Notes: a model not told the origin generated them from the letters alone. DNA of 64,000 nt from Agrocybe praecox (GCA_964017145.1 OZ024847.1:1798001-1862000); one strand, 5' to 3'; counted from the stretch's first letter, positions 1 through 11,517 are shown. Numbers and translations: made by a program.

Positions 1-1
1 C

Positions 2-583
2 TGGCTGCCTTTGAAGAAAGGACAGACGCTTGTAAATAGTGATAGAAACGGCAATCGTCCTCATCGAGATCCCGGAGACCAGGCTGTCGTTCTGACGTTA
101 CGCAAACGGTACAGTGTCGCTCGAAGCAGAGGCGGCCGCGTGCAATCACCAGATTCCAATCGTGAAAATAGTGGTGGAGCAGTAGGTACGTCTGACATCG
201 ACGCTCTCGACGGATCAGCACCTCTCGATCCCCACTCTGTAATCGATCCCTGGCAAGATGCTCGGCCAAGCGCTCGCCGATCGCGCACACAGCCTTCGTT
301 AAGCCATCGTCTGAGCTTTGACCACGCTTCAGGTGTTATCATGCTGCCCGAAGATTCAGAGTGGCTAGAAGAAGATGAGGAAGACAGCGATGAAGATGAA
401 TATGGGACTGAACATGGGCTCGACCAGTCTATCACCGAGTCAATAGCTAGCGACGCTGCTGCTGCTGCTGCGACGTCTACGAGTCCCGGCCAGCCACTGT
501 CAAGGCTGTCAAGATACGGAACTTACTTCCACCATCCAGAGAGAAGACGACAATCTGTTCCAGGCGCTTTCCCTACCAGATAA
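2..583 (+). CDS. 3' end of an unrecognised gene (partial)
   Basis: An open frame runs in from the left edge and ends at TAA 581-583, giving about 193 residues of a C-terminus. No catalytic domain is visible. The tail is low-complexity and probably disordered: a basic, serine-rich first half, an acidic run of Asp/Glu around residues 115-135, a run of alanines, then a basic arginine-rich end. The start and any upstream exons lie outside the window. I do not recognise the family. The next gene is convergent, with its stop at 744, so only 160 bases separate the two stop codons. Confidence 0.55.
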   Translation, partial: WLPLKKGQTLVNSDRNGNRPHRDPGDQAVVLTLRKRYSVARSRGGRVQSPDSNRENSGGAVGTSDIDALDGSAPLDPHSVIDPWQDARPSARRSRTQPSLSHRLSFDHASGVIMLPEDSEWLEEDEEDSDEDEYGTEHGLDQSITESIASDAAAAAATSTSPGQPLSRLSRYGTYFHHPERRRQSVPGAFPTR

Positions 584-743
584 TTTTCGATTGCCTTACT
601 TCTTGTTGTATACCCATTCATTTATTACAAGTTTAATGGTACCTAATATGCATTTTTTTTGGAGCGTAATATCACGAGGATAACCTTTTGAAATGGGAAC
701 ATTCATTTAATCGCACATAATAATATACAACCATTTACTTTAT

Positions 744-1880
744 TCAGATATACATCCCACCTTCTCCTATTTCTGTACTTCTTTTCGGTACTTGCACCTT
801 CTGTTTTTCCGGTGTAATCCAAGAATGGTTAATTTCTTCCCCTAACAATTTGAAGGCAAGATTTTGAGCAGTGCTGATTTGATTCGGCGACCATTCGATG
901 TCGTCCTGGGAGAGTGTCGAGAAGTTAGACGGAGAGATCTCTTTGGGAGGAGAAGGTGGGATGTGAGGCGAAGGAAGGAGGATAAGCGTGGCCTGTGTTT
1001 CTCGAACACTCGCGAGGGAAATAAATGATGCTGCCGTGGATTGAATAAGGTTAGGAGGAGAAAATGGCTGAGCCTCCTTGTTCTATCAAGAGTCAGATAA
1101 ACTCCTAGAAGGCAAGTATAGGGACTCACGAGGGTATCTATTTCTGATGAAGTTGTGAGATATCGTACGGGGGAATCGTAGAAAGATGTGGCTTTATCCG
1201 ACGCATAGGTAGGTACAGGATAGGTGTCAAGTAGAGATAAACTGTTGCTCAAGTATAAGATTCTCAAACTTCGAATTATAAAGATTACGGTACATACCTC
1301 GTTGGTTGCAATGTATCCAGGACCGTCTTTGCATACGAATGCATGGCAAAAAGAGGTAATCGAGAAAACGTTTCTGACATGATGATAGTCGAGCTGGTCC
1401 ACCTTGGATTAAATATTAATCCAATCTTAAAGTTTTAATCAGTAAGGATTGTTCTTGCTCGATACTGGCCATTCACTCACCTGTACTCCATTAGCTGTTA
1501 CAGATCCTGTTTGTTCTCCCAGTTCGGCACCCTTGGCCCAGAGTTTGCCAGAGTCACCAGAAACAATAAAGAGTGTCTTTCCGTCTGGAATGTCACCCAA
1601 TAGTTTCACTTCTGCAGTCGTTGTGCCTGATGTCTGAGGGTGAAGCGGATTTATCTCGTCCTCTTCTTCATCAGACTCGATGGCGTATCGAGGCGGTATG
1701 GAATCTCCTGCTAGTGGGTCAATATCCTGTTTGCATAGAAGATGTATTTATATTGTTCAATATTATTAAAGAAAATGAACGTGCCATGATGATGTCGTAG
1801 TGGTTTATGAGTTAGAGAACTCCAGGAGACGCGTATACTTTGTGATCACAAACCGTCGCTCCGGGCCGCGCATGAGCCAT
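744..1880 (-). CDS. Probable proteasome assembly chaperone 1 (Pba1/PAC1-like)
   Basis: The spliced model is a soluble protein of roughly 270-290 residues. The N-terminal part contains DPLAGDS..PPRYAIESDEEEDE followed by a beta-rich segment (TLFIVSGDSGKLWAKG). The last exon (744-1082) ends in EIGEGGMYI-stop. A C-terminal hydrophobic-Tyr-X (M-Y-I) tail is the HbYX-like signal by which PAC1/Pba1 docks on the alpha ring of the 20S proteasome, and the length suits the family. In the family the Pba1-Pba2 pair helps assemble alpha rings. Clear introns: about 1083-1129 (GTGAGT..GATAG) and the one just before the exon that starts near 1402. A GTATGT..CAACAG candidate near 1242-1297 would break the frame, so it may be read through. 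The first exon is uncertain; an ATG at 1880 with a GTATAC donor fits the frame. The assignment rests on the tail, length and general pattern only. Confidence 0.5.
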
Positions 1881-1998
1881 TACGATCTTTCGTGCGCGCC
1901 ATTGTCAGCCCAGTAGAGTGCAAATAGGTGTGTATATATTGAATGTATGGCAATAATAATAATATGAAGTAATGATGACTATATATTGCGCAGAAAAT

Positions 1999-3941
1999 CT
2001 ACTCGCTTTCCTCTGTATGGTATCCGTCGTCGTCGTCGTCTACGTCTCCCCTACTCTGACTTCTACCAATAGTAGATTCAACCACAACTTGTCCACCACG
2101 CTTCAGATGGTCGATATCGTACAATTTGGCTCCAGGTGCCCAGGGTATCTCCATCCTTGGATAAGCCAGTGCAATACGGAACTCCCAATAATCACTCGAG
2201 GCGTGCTTTTCCAAAGCTTCTTCGCCTTCACCATCCTGGTCCGGGAGAGAAACAGGATCGTCCGACTCCAGATATTCGGATGGAATGAGCTGCGAGTCCA
2301 CGAACGCGTACAGGGAGGTTACAGTGGCGTTACGCGAGAAAGAATGGATGACTCTGGTACCATTCGGTAATCGTATGGCGATACGTAGATCCTTCGGGCT
2401 ACCATCTTGGGACTGTGCCTGACAAACAGCCCGTCTAGTCCACCTTCTCCAATTCGTCCTCTCAATTTTCTTGAGGCGAATGGCCTCTAGTTCTTGCAGC
2501 CTTCTTTCCTCAGCCAAAGCCGCCACCATTTCTGCTCTCTGTTTCGCCTCTTTCTCTGCTTTCTCTTGAGCTATCTTGGCCTCAATTCTCTCTTTATCGC
2601 GCCTTGCTGCATTCTGGAATGCACGGTCCTGTTCTTCGCGCATGTATCGGTCATGCTCACGTTCGCGCTGAGCAGAGATTATACGATTTAAGAAGGGCGT
2701 GACTCGGGGCAGCACCTGCCGTTGCAGATGGTCGACAAGAGTCTGGGCGGACGTCGGGCCAGATGCAGGAGTGCTCTTTCCTTGATGGCGGGATAGCACC
2801 GTTAACGAAGGAGGTGAACTATTGCGGGATGACGACGACCCGGTCGGACTTCTTCGTGGTTGGAGCGCAAGGAACGCTACGAAAGGGTAGGTGGTTGCCT
2901 GCAGCTTTTCGGCGGCTATTTGATGTGTGTGAGCGCCAAAACAGTGGTGCAAATGTGTACAAGCTCACCGTTCCACGCTTCTCTATATCTAACATCACCT
3001 CCCCATACAACGACGTCATTTTCATATAACGTCTTGACGAAAGCTGAATCTGTTAATGTGGAACTGAAATGGATTAATTTTACTGCATAGCATTTTGTCC
3101 TTGAGGCTCACCGTTTGAATTCCGGGACGTCGTCGTGTTCGTCGCTGACTAGGATGACACAGCCAATCTTTGCTTCCCTCTCGCAAGTACGTAACATATC
3201 CTCGTAAGTGGATGTCATAAAATCCGGTAAATATTTTCTTCCGTCATCTGTATAGCCATTTGTAGCGGCGGACCTTGAGGTCAAGGAAGATTGCCCTGGG
3301 TCCATGTTAAGGGATGAAGTTGTCCCTCGAGGTGGTTTGGAACGTCCAATTGAGATAGCGCCCGTCTCTTCCTCCAGTTCTCGAAGCCATATGTCAGGTC
3401 CGCCTCGAGAGACAGCACGAGGACGCAATGGTCGGTAAAAGTTAAGACCAGTGAATCTGAATTGTGGGATGGGTATACGGAGAATGCTGAAGATGAACCT
3501 GAAGACACTGGATATGATGTGAAGCGGGAAAGTTATCAAAGACAGCAGCGGCCGTGCAAAAATAAAAAGTGACGGCGATGGCTGCACACAAATAAAATGA
3601 GGCACTTGCAATAAGACTTGTGCACAACAGTACTTACTCTATGTCTCCTCGATGGCACATCCTCTCTAGTCCCTTGGAGGGAATCATCAACATCAAAGGT
3701 TGTCACTGGCGTTGGCGGAGTGTGGCTTGGAGGGTGATTGTTAGAAGTACCAAAGACGAGCTCCGCTGCTCGCTAGTACCTAATTGTAAACATTTCAAAG
3801 TTATAATTCACAGAAAGAATGACGTGCCTGTACATCCCAATCTACGGTCTCCAAGACACTCACAGCAACATCCTCATCAGCCCCGTTAATAATTTCGCGT
3901 AATTGAGAAACCGCCCGGCGTTGTGCATCGTTGAGGACCAT
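1999..3941 (-). CDS. UBX-domain protein, FAF2/UBXD8-like (UBA-UAS-UBX)
   Basis: This is a multi-exon gene read on the minus strand from ATG 3941. Exon 1 encodes a UBA-like helix bundle (LNDAQRRAVSQLREIINGAD). A later exon carries a hydrophobic hairpin segment (LLSLITFPLHIISSVFRF) like the membrane hairpin of UBXD8. A thioredoxin-like UAS domain follows (SAFVKTLYENDVVVWGGDV, then AAEKLQATTYPFVAFLAL across a GTGAGC..AAATAG intron). Next come a long charged coiled coil and a C-terminal UBX domain (LRIAIRLPNGTRVIHSFS), ending in an acidic tail. In the family these proteins sit on the ER and lipid droplets and recruit Cdc48/p97 to ubiquitinated clients. The order of domains matches the family well. 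Intron boundaries between 3000 and 3900 were placed by frame and splice signals. Confidence 0.88.
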
Positions 3942-4364
3942 GACTGAATTTCAATTGACACGACCGACTGGGTCAAAACGGTGGGCAGGGCAGCTGGAAG
4001 CAGCCGAGCGGTCAGGTGACCTCATGGTGATGCACATTGCAGACACGAGCATTGCGCAAGTCCGAGTCTTTCTGAAATTTTATTCTTGTTCTTGACTTCC
4101 ACCAGACCTTATTCACCTCCACTGGTCTGCTTACATGGATTCTGACGACCCGGTACTTTGTGATATTCTGTCTGAATTTTAAATGATGGTAAAAAAAGCC
4201 AACTTCTGAAGGTCGACTGCATCAATGCGATAAACCATCTTGATTCTTCAGCCTATTGCATTCATGAGCTTGTGGTTAATGTTGATGGAAATGTAATCTC
4301 TGCCCGTGTAAGAGTGCTACTGAACTCCCACCCTCAAGGAATGCCGAACGTGCAACCGAGCGTC

Positions 4365-4540
4365 ACGAGCACCGGCGTCAAGAAGATGCTCGCGACGAGA
4401 CCATCGCTCAAGAGGCGCTTGCCAGTGACCTCCTTAGCGGCGGGGGTTTCTCACTTATCGCGGACGAGGCTCCACCATACAACGATTAACCAAAAATTAC
4501 AAATTTAAATCCAGGAAACAACTTGCATTCGGTTCGTCTC
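4365..4540. repeat. Dispersed repeat D, copy 1
   Basis: About 175 bases nearly identical in two blocks to 10598-10775. Shared landmarks are GAGCACCGGCGTCAAGAAG, CGAGGCTCCACCATACAAC and GAAACAACTTGCATTCG. It lies outside any supported gene. The copy at 10.6 kb abuts the segmental duplication block, so this may be a remnant of the same duplicated material. Confidence 0.7.
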
Positions 4541-6389
4541 TCCCTCTTCTTCTCTTCATATGGATTTGTATCTCGTCTTGTACTTGGAACTCGCCTCAAA
4601 TTCTCTCTCTCTCGACCTGTACTCGACCCGGCCTCTCTCTCTTTCTCCTCTCTTCATAAGTCCCGCCTGGCTGCGCATTATTGTTCTCCGACAACCACAC
4701 GTAAAAATCGAAAAGAAAAAAAATCTCAAAATCTCAAAATTCAACTATCAATTATCCAAGTTCAAAAACAAAGCATTCCTTCGACTACGACTCGGATCAA
4801 CATCGACGAACCCTATTTCATCTACATCACCACCCCTTTCACTTTTATTTCATTCTTATACTGCCATTATATCTGAGGAGCCGATGGCTGTTTCGCTCGC
4901 TCTTCGGGGTGTGATACAGCACATTCCGGGGAGTGTTTAATTTTTCGTTTTTTTTGTTGTCTCTCGGGTTTTCTCGAAGCCTCTTGAGGCTTTTTATTCT
5001 TTTTCTATCAACTTGGATTGGTCCGCCATTATCCTAATCCTTTTTTTGGTAAGTCATTTCCCCTTTATAAGTTACTGATGCTCTCCATTTAGGTCCTCTA
5101 AATGGCATCGTCACTATGGTCCGTCAATTATGTCGAACAAAATGTGGTTTTGCGATTTGAATAGTATGTTTTCACTCGTTGTAACCGTTGTCGTCATGTA
5201 ATCCGATGTTTTTTGCAGTTTACATAAAAAATATAACCGATTTACCAACGCGCTGCTTTCATTTGCCTTGAAGTTTCCCCGCACCATCGCTCTTTTACTG
5301 CTTTCGTCGTCGACTTGCTATTACACTGCATTGCTTTACATCGTCCACCACCAACATTCTAAGGTACACGATACGCGCATTATCACAGTCCACTACCACC
5401 GCCACTATCATTCGGACTGCTCCAACGGTATGTCTCCAATCTTTATATACGGCGCTCATTTAAGGCAAATATGCGCGCACAGGCGGACTATTTTTGGTGC
5501 ACCATATCGCACCATAGTCGCACCAAGTTCATGTTGGCTAATTTGTACTTGCATGAGGTGTGAAATACCTTTCAGGCAACCCATGGGTACATAAATCAGG
5601 TTCAATAGTAAAGTTACACATCGAGATGATTATTCCATCTTTGTGAATGTTTGTGTCCAGACTCCAAAGTGTGTCATATATTTACGAAGATAAAAAAGGC
5701 ATCACAATTGTTTGGGTTAAATGGTAACGCGCTGCATATCAATGCTGAGTACTGTTCAAAGGAACATGTTTGCTCAGGTTGTATTACATAGGCTACAACT
5801 GTGTCTCTTAATACCTATATATATTAAACCGCATTGTTTGGGGCATCAGTCTCATCATCATGTTGGTATTTCCTTGGCATGTTATCGTCCGCCTATAAGA
5901 GCCATTAGAATTGAAACTAGAGAAATTTCTTAAGTTGTAGAAGACGCACAAATTCCTTTTTGCCTGAGAGATCTGTCATTGCGACAGTGTTCTGGATAAG
6001 TTGATAAATAAACAGACGTATAATCCACGGGATATAACAGAATGCAGTACTACCTGAGTAACCGAAACCTCCAGGATTCCAGATGAAGGCATTATCATTG
6101 ACCCTTGTGTCTTCCTTAGAGAAATACGTCCATTCAAGCTGACAAATTGTATTAGCCGTGACAGGTAAGCAAATCGGACGCAAGAGAAGATTTGGGTTTG
6201 TCAAGAGTTGGCCAAGAGTGACAAACTTACGAAGCGAGGAAGCAATTGGAGTACACTGGTTACAGGGATTTAGTATCTTAGTAAGTATTGCATTTCTGGA
6301 CCACTTACGTTTTGCATAAAAGAGAGTAATTGATATCCACAAAGCTAGCATACGGGTATTGAGCCCTCAGGAACGAGGCTAGCACACCA
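4541..6389. other. Gene-poor stretch
   Basis: 4541-4900 is strongly C/T-rich on the plus strand, like a fungal promoter, but no convincing gene follows. 5050-5260 has intron-like signals (GTAAGT..TTTAG) around a 20-codon frame that cannot be supported. Between 5917 and 6360, minus strand, two consensus introns (GTAAGT..ACCAG and GTAAGT..GTCAG) flank short open segments. These could be downstream exons of the membrane-protein gene to the right, or a separate small gene. I could not join them into a convincing product. Confidence 0.4.
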
Positions 6390-7521
6390 TTATAAAAGAT
6401 CATTGTTGGACGTACATGTTCCCGGAGTGCTAAGGGACTAAGTCAAGGGTTATACTTATTTTTTTTCTGCGATTTTGGCAGGAGATAACTCACCAGAGCT
6501 AGCATTATGATTGCAGTGATGCTAAACGGGGCTTGTCAACCTCATCGGTGTCTACTGTGAGAGGTGTTCGCATACCTTGTGACCAGTGTCGTCTCTAAAA
6601 AATTAAAATATACTTCATAAAGGTCAGTAATTTTGGACAAAGGCAGGCTCACCAAGCGTCCATGCAATTAACCTATCAATAGTCGCTCTTGTGCTAGTCG
6701 TGTAAATTAGCCCTTCGGATGATACGATTCAAATCAATCCAAAAGCCGTACCGTCTGAATTTGTTCTCAGAACGCTGTGTGTAGAGAAAGTAGCAAAGAC
6801 CTGTCGTATTCAATATATCCACGCTGACACTGGCGGCGGCGGCCAAAGTAATGATCCAGGTGAATCGTGCCGCGAATTCATTACTCGACATTTGCGGGCT
6901 GATTATGGCTATAGCAAGACAGCTACCGAATTGAATGACCGAAATTGTCCACGAGATGATAGGAAGTATAAGGTTCTTGCCGAGGATGAGGACCCTGTAC
7001 GCAAAATACGACTAGTATGTATTAAACAGGAATAATTGAGCATCGATTCAGCCAGCTTTACAATGAGATTGATTGTTACACACCTGTACAAGCCCCCCAA
7101 TCAGGCCATTAAAGACGGAAGACATACTGAGCGTCCATGGAGTATCAATAAGAGCGGCGGGGTTTCCATACTCGGTTACAGTCATGTCGTAAAGGTAGAT
7201 CCAGACGAAGACGGTGTGTACCATTTCCAGCGACCTAGATGTTACCATGATCAGAAACCTATGGTCTGGTTTTTATGGCTTGTTGAACGAGTGATAGAGC
7301 GTACCACAGAGTAACTACCTTTGATATATCATCTCAGCAAGTGGTGCAGTGATTAGAAACCAAGAGAGACCTACCAAGAGACGGATCCAAATGGGATCCT
7401 TGAAATTGGCATTATAATAATTGTACACCTGTACGGTCGTTATTCCGAAGAATACTGAGCTGATCAAGGTACCAATCTCAAGAGCACCAAGGGTCAAGCC
7501 AAGATGAAAGGTTTGGTCCAT
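6390..7521 (-). CDS. DUF6534-type seven-helix membrane protein
   Basis: This is a multi-exon minus-strand gene starting at ATG 7521. Exon 1 has a first hydrophobic helix (GALEIGTLISSVFFG) and a second helix region ending at YQR. Later exons continue LEMVHTVFVWIYLYD, SYFAYRVLILGKN and TLAAAASVSVDILNT. These are followed by TIDRLIAWTLE, TTLVTS and ITAIIMLAL, placed on very short exons between GT-AG introns. This helix pattern and the charged TRATIDRL loop are typical of the basidiomycete DUF6534 family, whose function is unknown. The last secure residue is at 6494. The usual final helix and Asn-Ser-Leu-Leu-Ala motif are not found in frame. With the nearest acceptor the frame stops at 6390. The 3' end may be frameshifted or contain an unrecognised intron. 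Confidence 0.7.
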
Positions 7522-9269
7522 AGTGAGTAGCAAATAACTGAATGAAACCATTGTGGTTGATATATCCCCCGTCCAAAATTCAAATAAAGGTCGCAAACAT
7601 TGAAGGGGCTACTCACTCGTGTACGCATAGGACACATTTAGGCTCTCATGATTTTATCATTCTGTTCTTGATATCTTCCGATGGTCAGCGAGGAAGGATC
7701 AACGAGTAATCGGGGGTCCAGTAATATTTTTGTTGTTATACAATTATGCCGCCGCTTCTATCCACAGTGGTATCATTCCCATGTGCTATTCGATTCGTTG
7801 GCACGGCCTCACCAACCTTGTATAGATAGACTGGGACAAGGTATCATTGCATGAACTTCAAGTTTGCATTTTTATTTGATGAGTTTGGATTCCAAGCAAC
7901 TCAGCCCATACCTGTACTCTGTCCCATCTGTTTGCGTCTCCAAGATGGACTGAAATAAGTTATAACTCACATATATCTCCCATCCGGCCACTGACAACGC
8001 TCAAAAGAATAAAAATGAAACAGATTAGAAGTTCAGACCACTCCGTGGAGCCGTTGTTTGTTTGCGGAGAGTGACCGTGACTGCACTGCGAGATATTCTC
8101 CGACACGCTGCACTGCACGGTGAAGTAGTGCTGCCGCCGCAGTGCGGTGACTTTGCAGTGACCGTGACTGCACTGCGTAGATCTCCGACACGCTGCACTG
8201 CACGGTGAAGTACTTACTGTGAAGCCACTGCGCAGTCTAGTGCGTATGAACCGAATAATGTTGTTGAACTTGTTCCGGTCAGTATTATCACTCATTTTTC
8301 CTCCTGAAGGGTCAATTTGTCCCGGAAAAAGGCCCTGATTGTAGCTACATAGTTCACCTTAGTATTCTGTACTTTTCAAGCACATTCAGCGGCATTTTCC
8401 TGGTCTTTTTGTGTTTTGGCATACATACGTCATTGCGTTTCCAGGATACAAAATAAAAATAGCACATTATGTAAAAAGGCCTGAAAAAAATCCCAATTTA
8501 ATTCTCTCCTCTCAAAAAGAGTTATCCGGACAAAATTCTGCTGCTTTTTTGAACGGAATAGTAAGTACATATGTTTAACTCGATGAAGACCAAAAAATCC
8601 GCCAAAATATAACACAAATCACAAGAGATGGCTCATGAAGCTGTTTTTTAGTGGTCGTGAAAACAAAATTTTCAGTGACTTCGAAGCCACTGCGTTACAC
8701 TTTGAAGTGTGATGCAGCGCCACAAAACGGCTACAAAGCCAACTGCACCTCATTCTGCGGCAGCACTAATTAGACAACACGTTTTGTGTTAATTTTGATT
8801 TGTTTCTAGATATGGTGAGGTAGCAAGATAACAATGGACAAAACTGATGAATAACCGCCTCAACATGGAGTGACTTATAATAACCAGATACGAAGCAAGC
8901 GCTCGTCTGGATATACATCAGAAAAAGAAGTTGAAAAGACAGAGATATAAATATCAACCACTCGGATCCGCAAGCAAACCGATCTACGGATTCCATTAGA
9001 AGTGGTTGTTTCGAGTTACACCATGATACTACATCACGTTTGTGATGCGTGCCTATCGTCTTCGTCCCTTATAATGGATCTACCTCTTATGAAGCGGCAA
9101 CAAAGACGCAAAAAAGATAACATCGATCTAGATGACAGATGTAGGAAGCATTTCTTTCAATATCGCTCCGACGGGAAGGAATGGGCGAAGTTAACATAAT
9201 GCATTTGAGTCTTGTGTCGATTGCTACATATCGTCGGTGTCTAACCCCTTCAATGCCAACACTGCTTGC
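7522..9269. other. Intergenic stretch, no supported gene
   Basis: No reading frame here has coding character or a recognisable domain. It contains the CACTGC/GCAGTG-rich repeat pair and palindromes listed separately, and is otherwise A/T-rich spacer. Confidence 0.5.
8068..8214. repeat. Imperfect tandem pair with CACTGC motifs (about 86-base period)
   Basis: Two copies of a roughly 58-base unit lie at 8070-8128 and 8156-8213. Each reads GTGACCGTGACTGCACTGCG, then a CTCCGACACGCTGCACTGCA core, and ends CGGTGAAGTA. They are separated by a GCAGTG-rich spacer. CACTGC or its complement occurs seven times between 8080 and 8235, and again near 8688. Confidence 0.75.
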
Positions 9270-10350
9270 CACCTCTTGCCACATGCCCGAGGTTCAAAAA
9301 CGTTCAGCGTCCAGATTGTCCGACCCGTCCTCAGGCCTCATTGACTGCTGCCCCACTCCCATCTCTGGTATCCGGGGTCAAATCGCTCCAATTGTCATCC
9401 ACCCCTTCATCATCATCGTATCTACCATCTCTCGATCCTACATTCTTCTGTTGACGCACTTCCCACTCCTCCATCAACTTGGGCATCTGTTCCCAAGTGT
9501 TTGGGTTACATTCCAAAGTCCGCCTACGAGCCTGTGTTCGTCTACCCTCAGGTGTACTGGGAGTTTGGTGCCGCTGCTTTCCTCCTCAGGGTATTTCATT
9601 GCCTGTCCTTGTGCACCTAGTGCGGGGGAAGCAGACCAAGCGCGTCTCGGAGAAAGATAAAGCTTTGGAGGGCTGCTCGACAGCTGCAGACGATTCGTGG
9701 GGATATAGTAGTATGTGCACTTGCATCCACCACACGCATGCGTCTTCTGGCGCCGTACATACGCACAAAGTTCTTGATGAACTCCATCTCGCGTAAAACT
9801 CCATCTCTCCCTACGGCTCCCTCTAGGTCCTCGACTAATGCTGTCCATGCTGGATCTGCTCGTGCACTGTTCGAGGTGCGGTAGTGGTATCCTGAGAAGT
9901 TGTTCTTGTCGAGCGTGGATCGGGAAAGCATGCTGTATTTTCTGGCTGGCTGTATTATAGAGGATTTGGTTTTGGCCAGATAGTAGGGTAGTGGGACCAG
10001 AATCGAACTGAAGGACTACAGCTACAGAACTACGGACTTGAAGAAGAAGAAGGGAGGAGGGAGGAGAGAGATAGGATCCGCACACACGCACGGAACCTCG
10101 AACATGATATAAGACGTAACGAAATTCGAAAGAAGAGTGTACATACCACGAGGAGGCCATCCGGCCATGCAGAAGGGTTGGGACGGGCGCTAATCAACCG
10201 ACGGGATCGTGCCATGTACATGGGCAAGTCAGCAAATTTGAATAGAATTTGCCCTTCGTCCCTCTGTTCTTCCTCTCCTTCATTCTCGTTCTTCCACCTT
10301 TAATCGAGATAGATTAGATTAGGTCAACGTGTTCGTGACCACTATACTCG
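9270..10350 (-). pseudogene. WASP-derived element, copy A (degenerate)
   Basis: The minus-strand segment 9931-9617 reads SGYHYRTSNSARADPAWT, LVEDLEGAVGRDG and LREMEFIKNFVRMYG. This matches the segment after the CRIB motif of the intact WASP gene in this window (DPSWTALVNDLEGAVGKD..REMEFIKNF). The HxxHVG CRIB core, the WH1 domain, the proline tract and the WH2/acidic tail are absent. Further along (9516-9331) an acidic, Trp-containing stretch (MECNPNTWEQMPKLMEEW, DDNWSDLTPD) matches copy C. One T fewer than in copy C (GACTTTGG against GCCTTTTGG) breaks the frame between these parts, so copy A cannot make the copy C product. Homology to copy C continues past the start region to about 10350. Confidence 0.7.
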
Positions 10351-10551
10351 CGACGCATATGCCCTAGATTATGATAACCATTGGATTTAGTCTGGGACGA
10401 TGGATCTGTCCAAGAGGTTCTTTAACTCACTCGAATGAATTAACTTGGAGCACCACAAACTTCCCGATAAAAACCAAGGCTTGATGGAAGTGGGACCCAG
10501 AGCCGAACTTCAGTCCACAACTACAGAAGAAGATGAGGAGCAGAGATACAC

Positions 10552-10776
10552 GTAACCTCGAGCATGATATAAGACGTAGTAACGAAAAGAGTAAAGAGCA
10601 CCGGCGTCAAGAAGATGCTTGCGACGAGACCATCGCTTAAGAGGCGCTTTCCAGTGTCCAGGCTCTCCTTGACCTCAGCGCCGGGGGGTTCTAACTTATC
10701 GGGGACGAGGCTCCACCATACAACAATTAACCAAAAAAAAAGTGACAAAATTAAATCCAGGAAACAACTTGCATTC
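10552..10776. repeat. Dispersed repeat D, copy 2, with duplication-edge motif
   Basis: 10552-10597 carries the block CCTCGAGCATGATATAAGAC, also present near 10104, 14928 and 18798. It runs straight into 10598-10776, the second copy of the repeat found at 4365-4540. This places repeat D at the left edge of duplicated unit 1. Confidence 0.7.
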
Positions 10777-10975
10777 GTCTTGCTTCCTTGTATTCTTCCA
10801 TCCAACTTCAAGTACGAATTTGAACCAGTCTCAGTATTTTGTAAATGTTCCGCAGAGTTGTGAAACGTGTACACCGCATAATAATAACCGCTGCGGTACT
10901 TTGAGACTCGAGTCGAAGAGAGCCTATATTTAACAGCTCAGCTATGCACCACGATACAGCATAACAGTTATATAA

Positions 10976-11386
10976 TTAAATAAAACATTCTCCGTTCTCG
11001 TATTTCTTCGACTTCATTTCGGACCTCGACGTCAGGCAGAACGATTTCCCACTCTGCACACATAGGTATGCTTTCCCTCCATCGTTGGCACAGTTGTGTG
11101 AGCTTGCCCATCCTTTCGAGCGATCGGGAGTGCACCTAAAAATTGTATGCGTATAGCTATTAAATAAAAGTCCTCAAAGCGATACTTATGTGAAGTGCAC
11201 ATACCCTTCAGCGGCGTACCGTGCTGGGCGCTTAACCTTTGCTACATTCGCGCAGTGGTTTGTTCCCCTCTCGAAGAGATCCTCGAGATCTGCTTCGGGT
11301 TCACGCATGGATAGGGCGCCTGGGACAGCAGCAGCAAGTCCGGTCATGAGGATGGAGGTAATGGCGAGAAGGTTCACGATTTGCAT
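10976..11386 (-). CDS. Small six-cysteine secreted protein, copy 1
   Basis: Two exons (11205-11386 and 10976-11135) joined over a 69-base GTATGT..TTTAG intron give 113 residues. Residues 1-20 form a signal peptide ending in LAAA. The mature part has exactly six cysteines (45, 62, 76, 86, 94, 111), a pattern suited to three disulphides, and an acidic stretch (EPEADLEDLFER) before the first cysteine that could be a pro-segment. I do not recognise a named family. It is probably exported to the cell surface or surroundings. Its paralogue at 15617-16026 differs at five residues. A TATA box lies at 11518-11525, about 135 bases upstream of the start. Both intron and cysteines are conserved in the paralogue, which supports the model. 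Confidence 0.85.
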
Positions 11387-11517
11387 GTTCGTAGTTGGGA
11401 AAGGTCGAAGAAATAGGGTTGGTTCTTGCGCAGCAAGGAATTACTTTGAATCGATCAACGACTCAAGTATGTAACAGTGGGTGATTCCAGATGAAGGACG
11501 ATGTTATTTGCTCGCCC

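Noticed and set aside
4960..5010. Hairpin AGCCTCTTGAGGCT followed by T-run
   Set aside because: Looks like a bacterial-type terminator, but the sequence is fungal nuclear DNA and no RNA gene is seen upstream.
8068..8214. CRISPR-like repeat array
   Set aside because: Only two imperfect copies with one spacer, in a eukaryotic genome.
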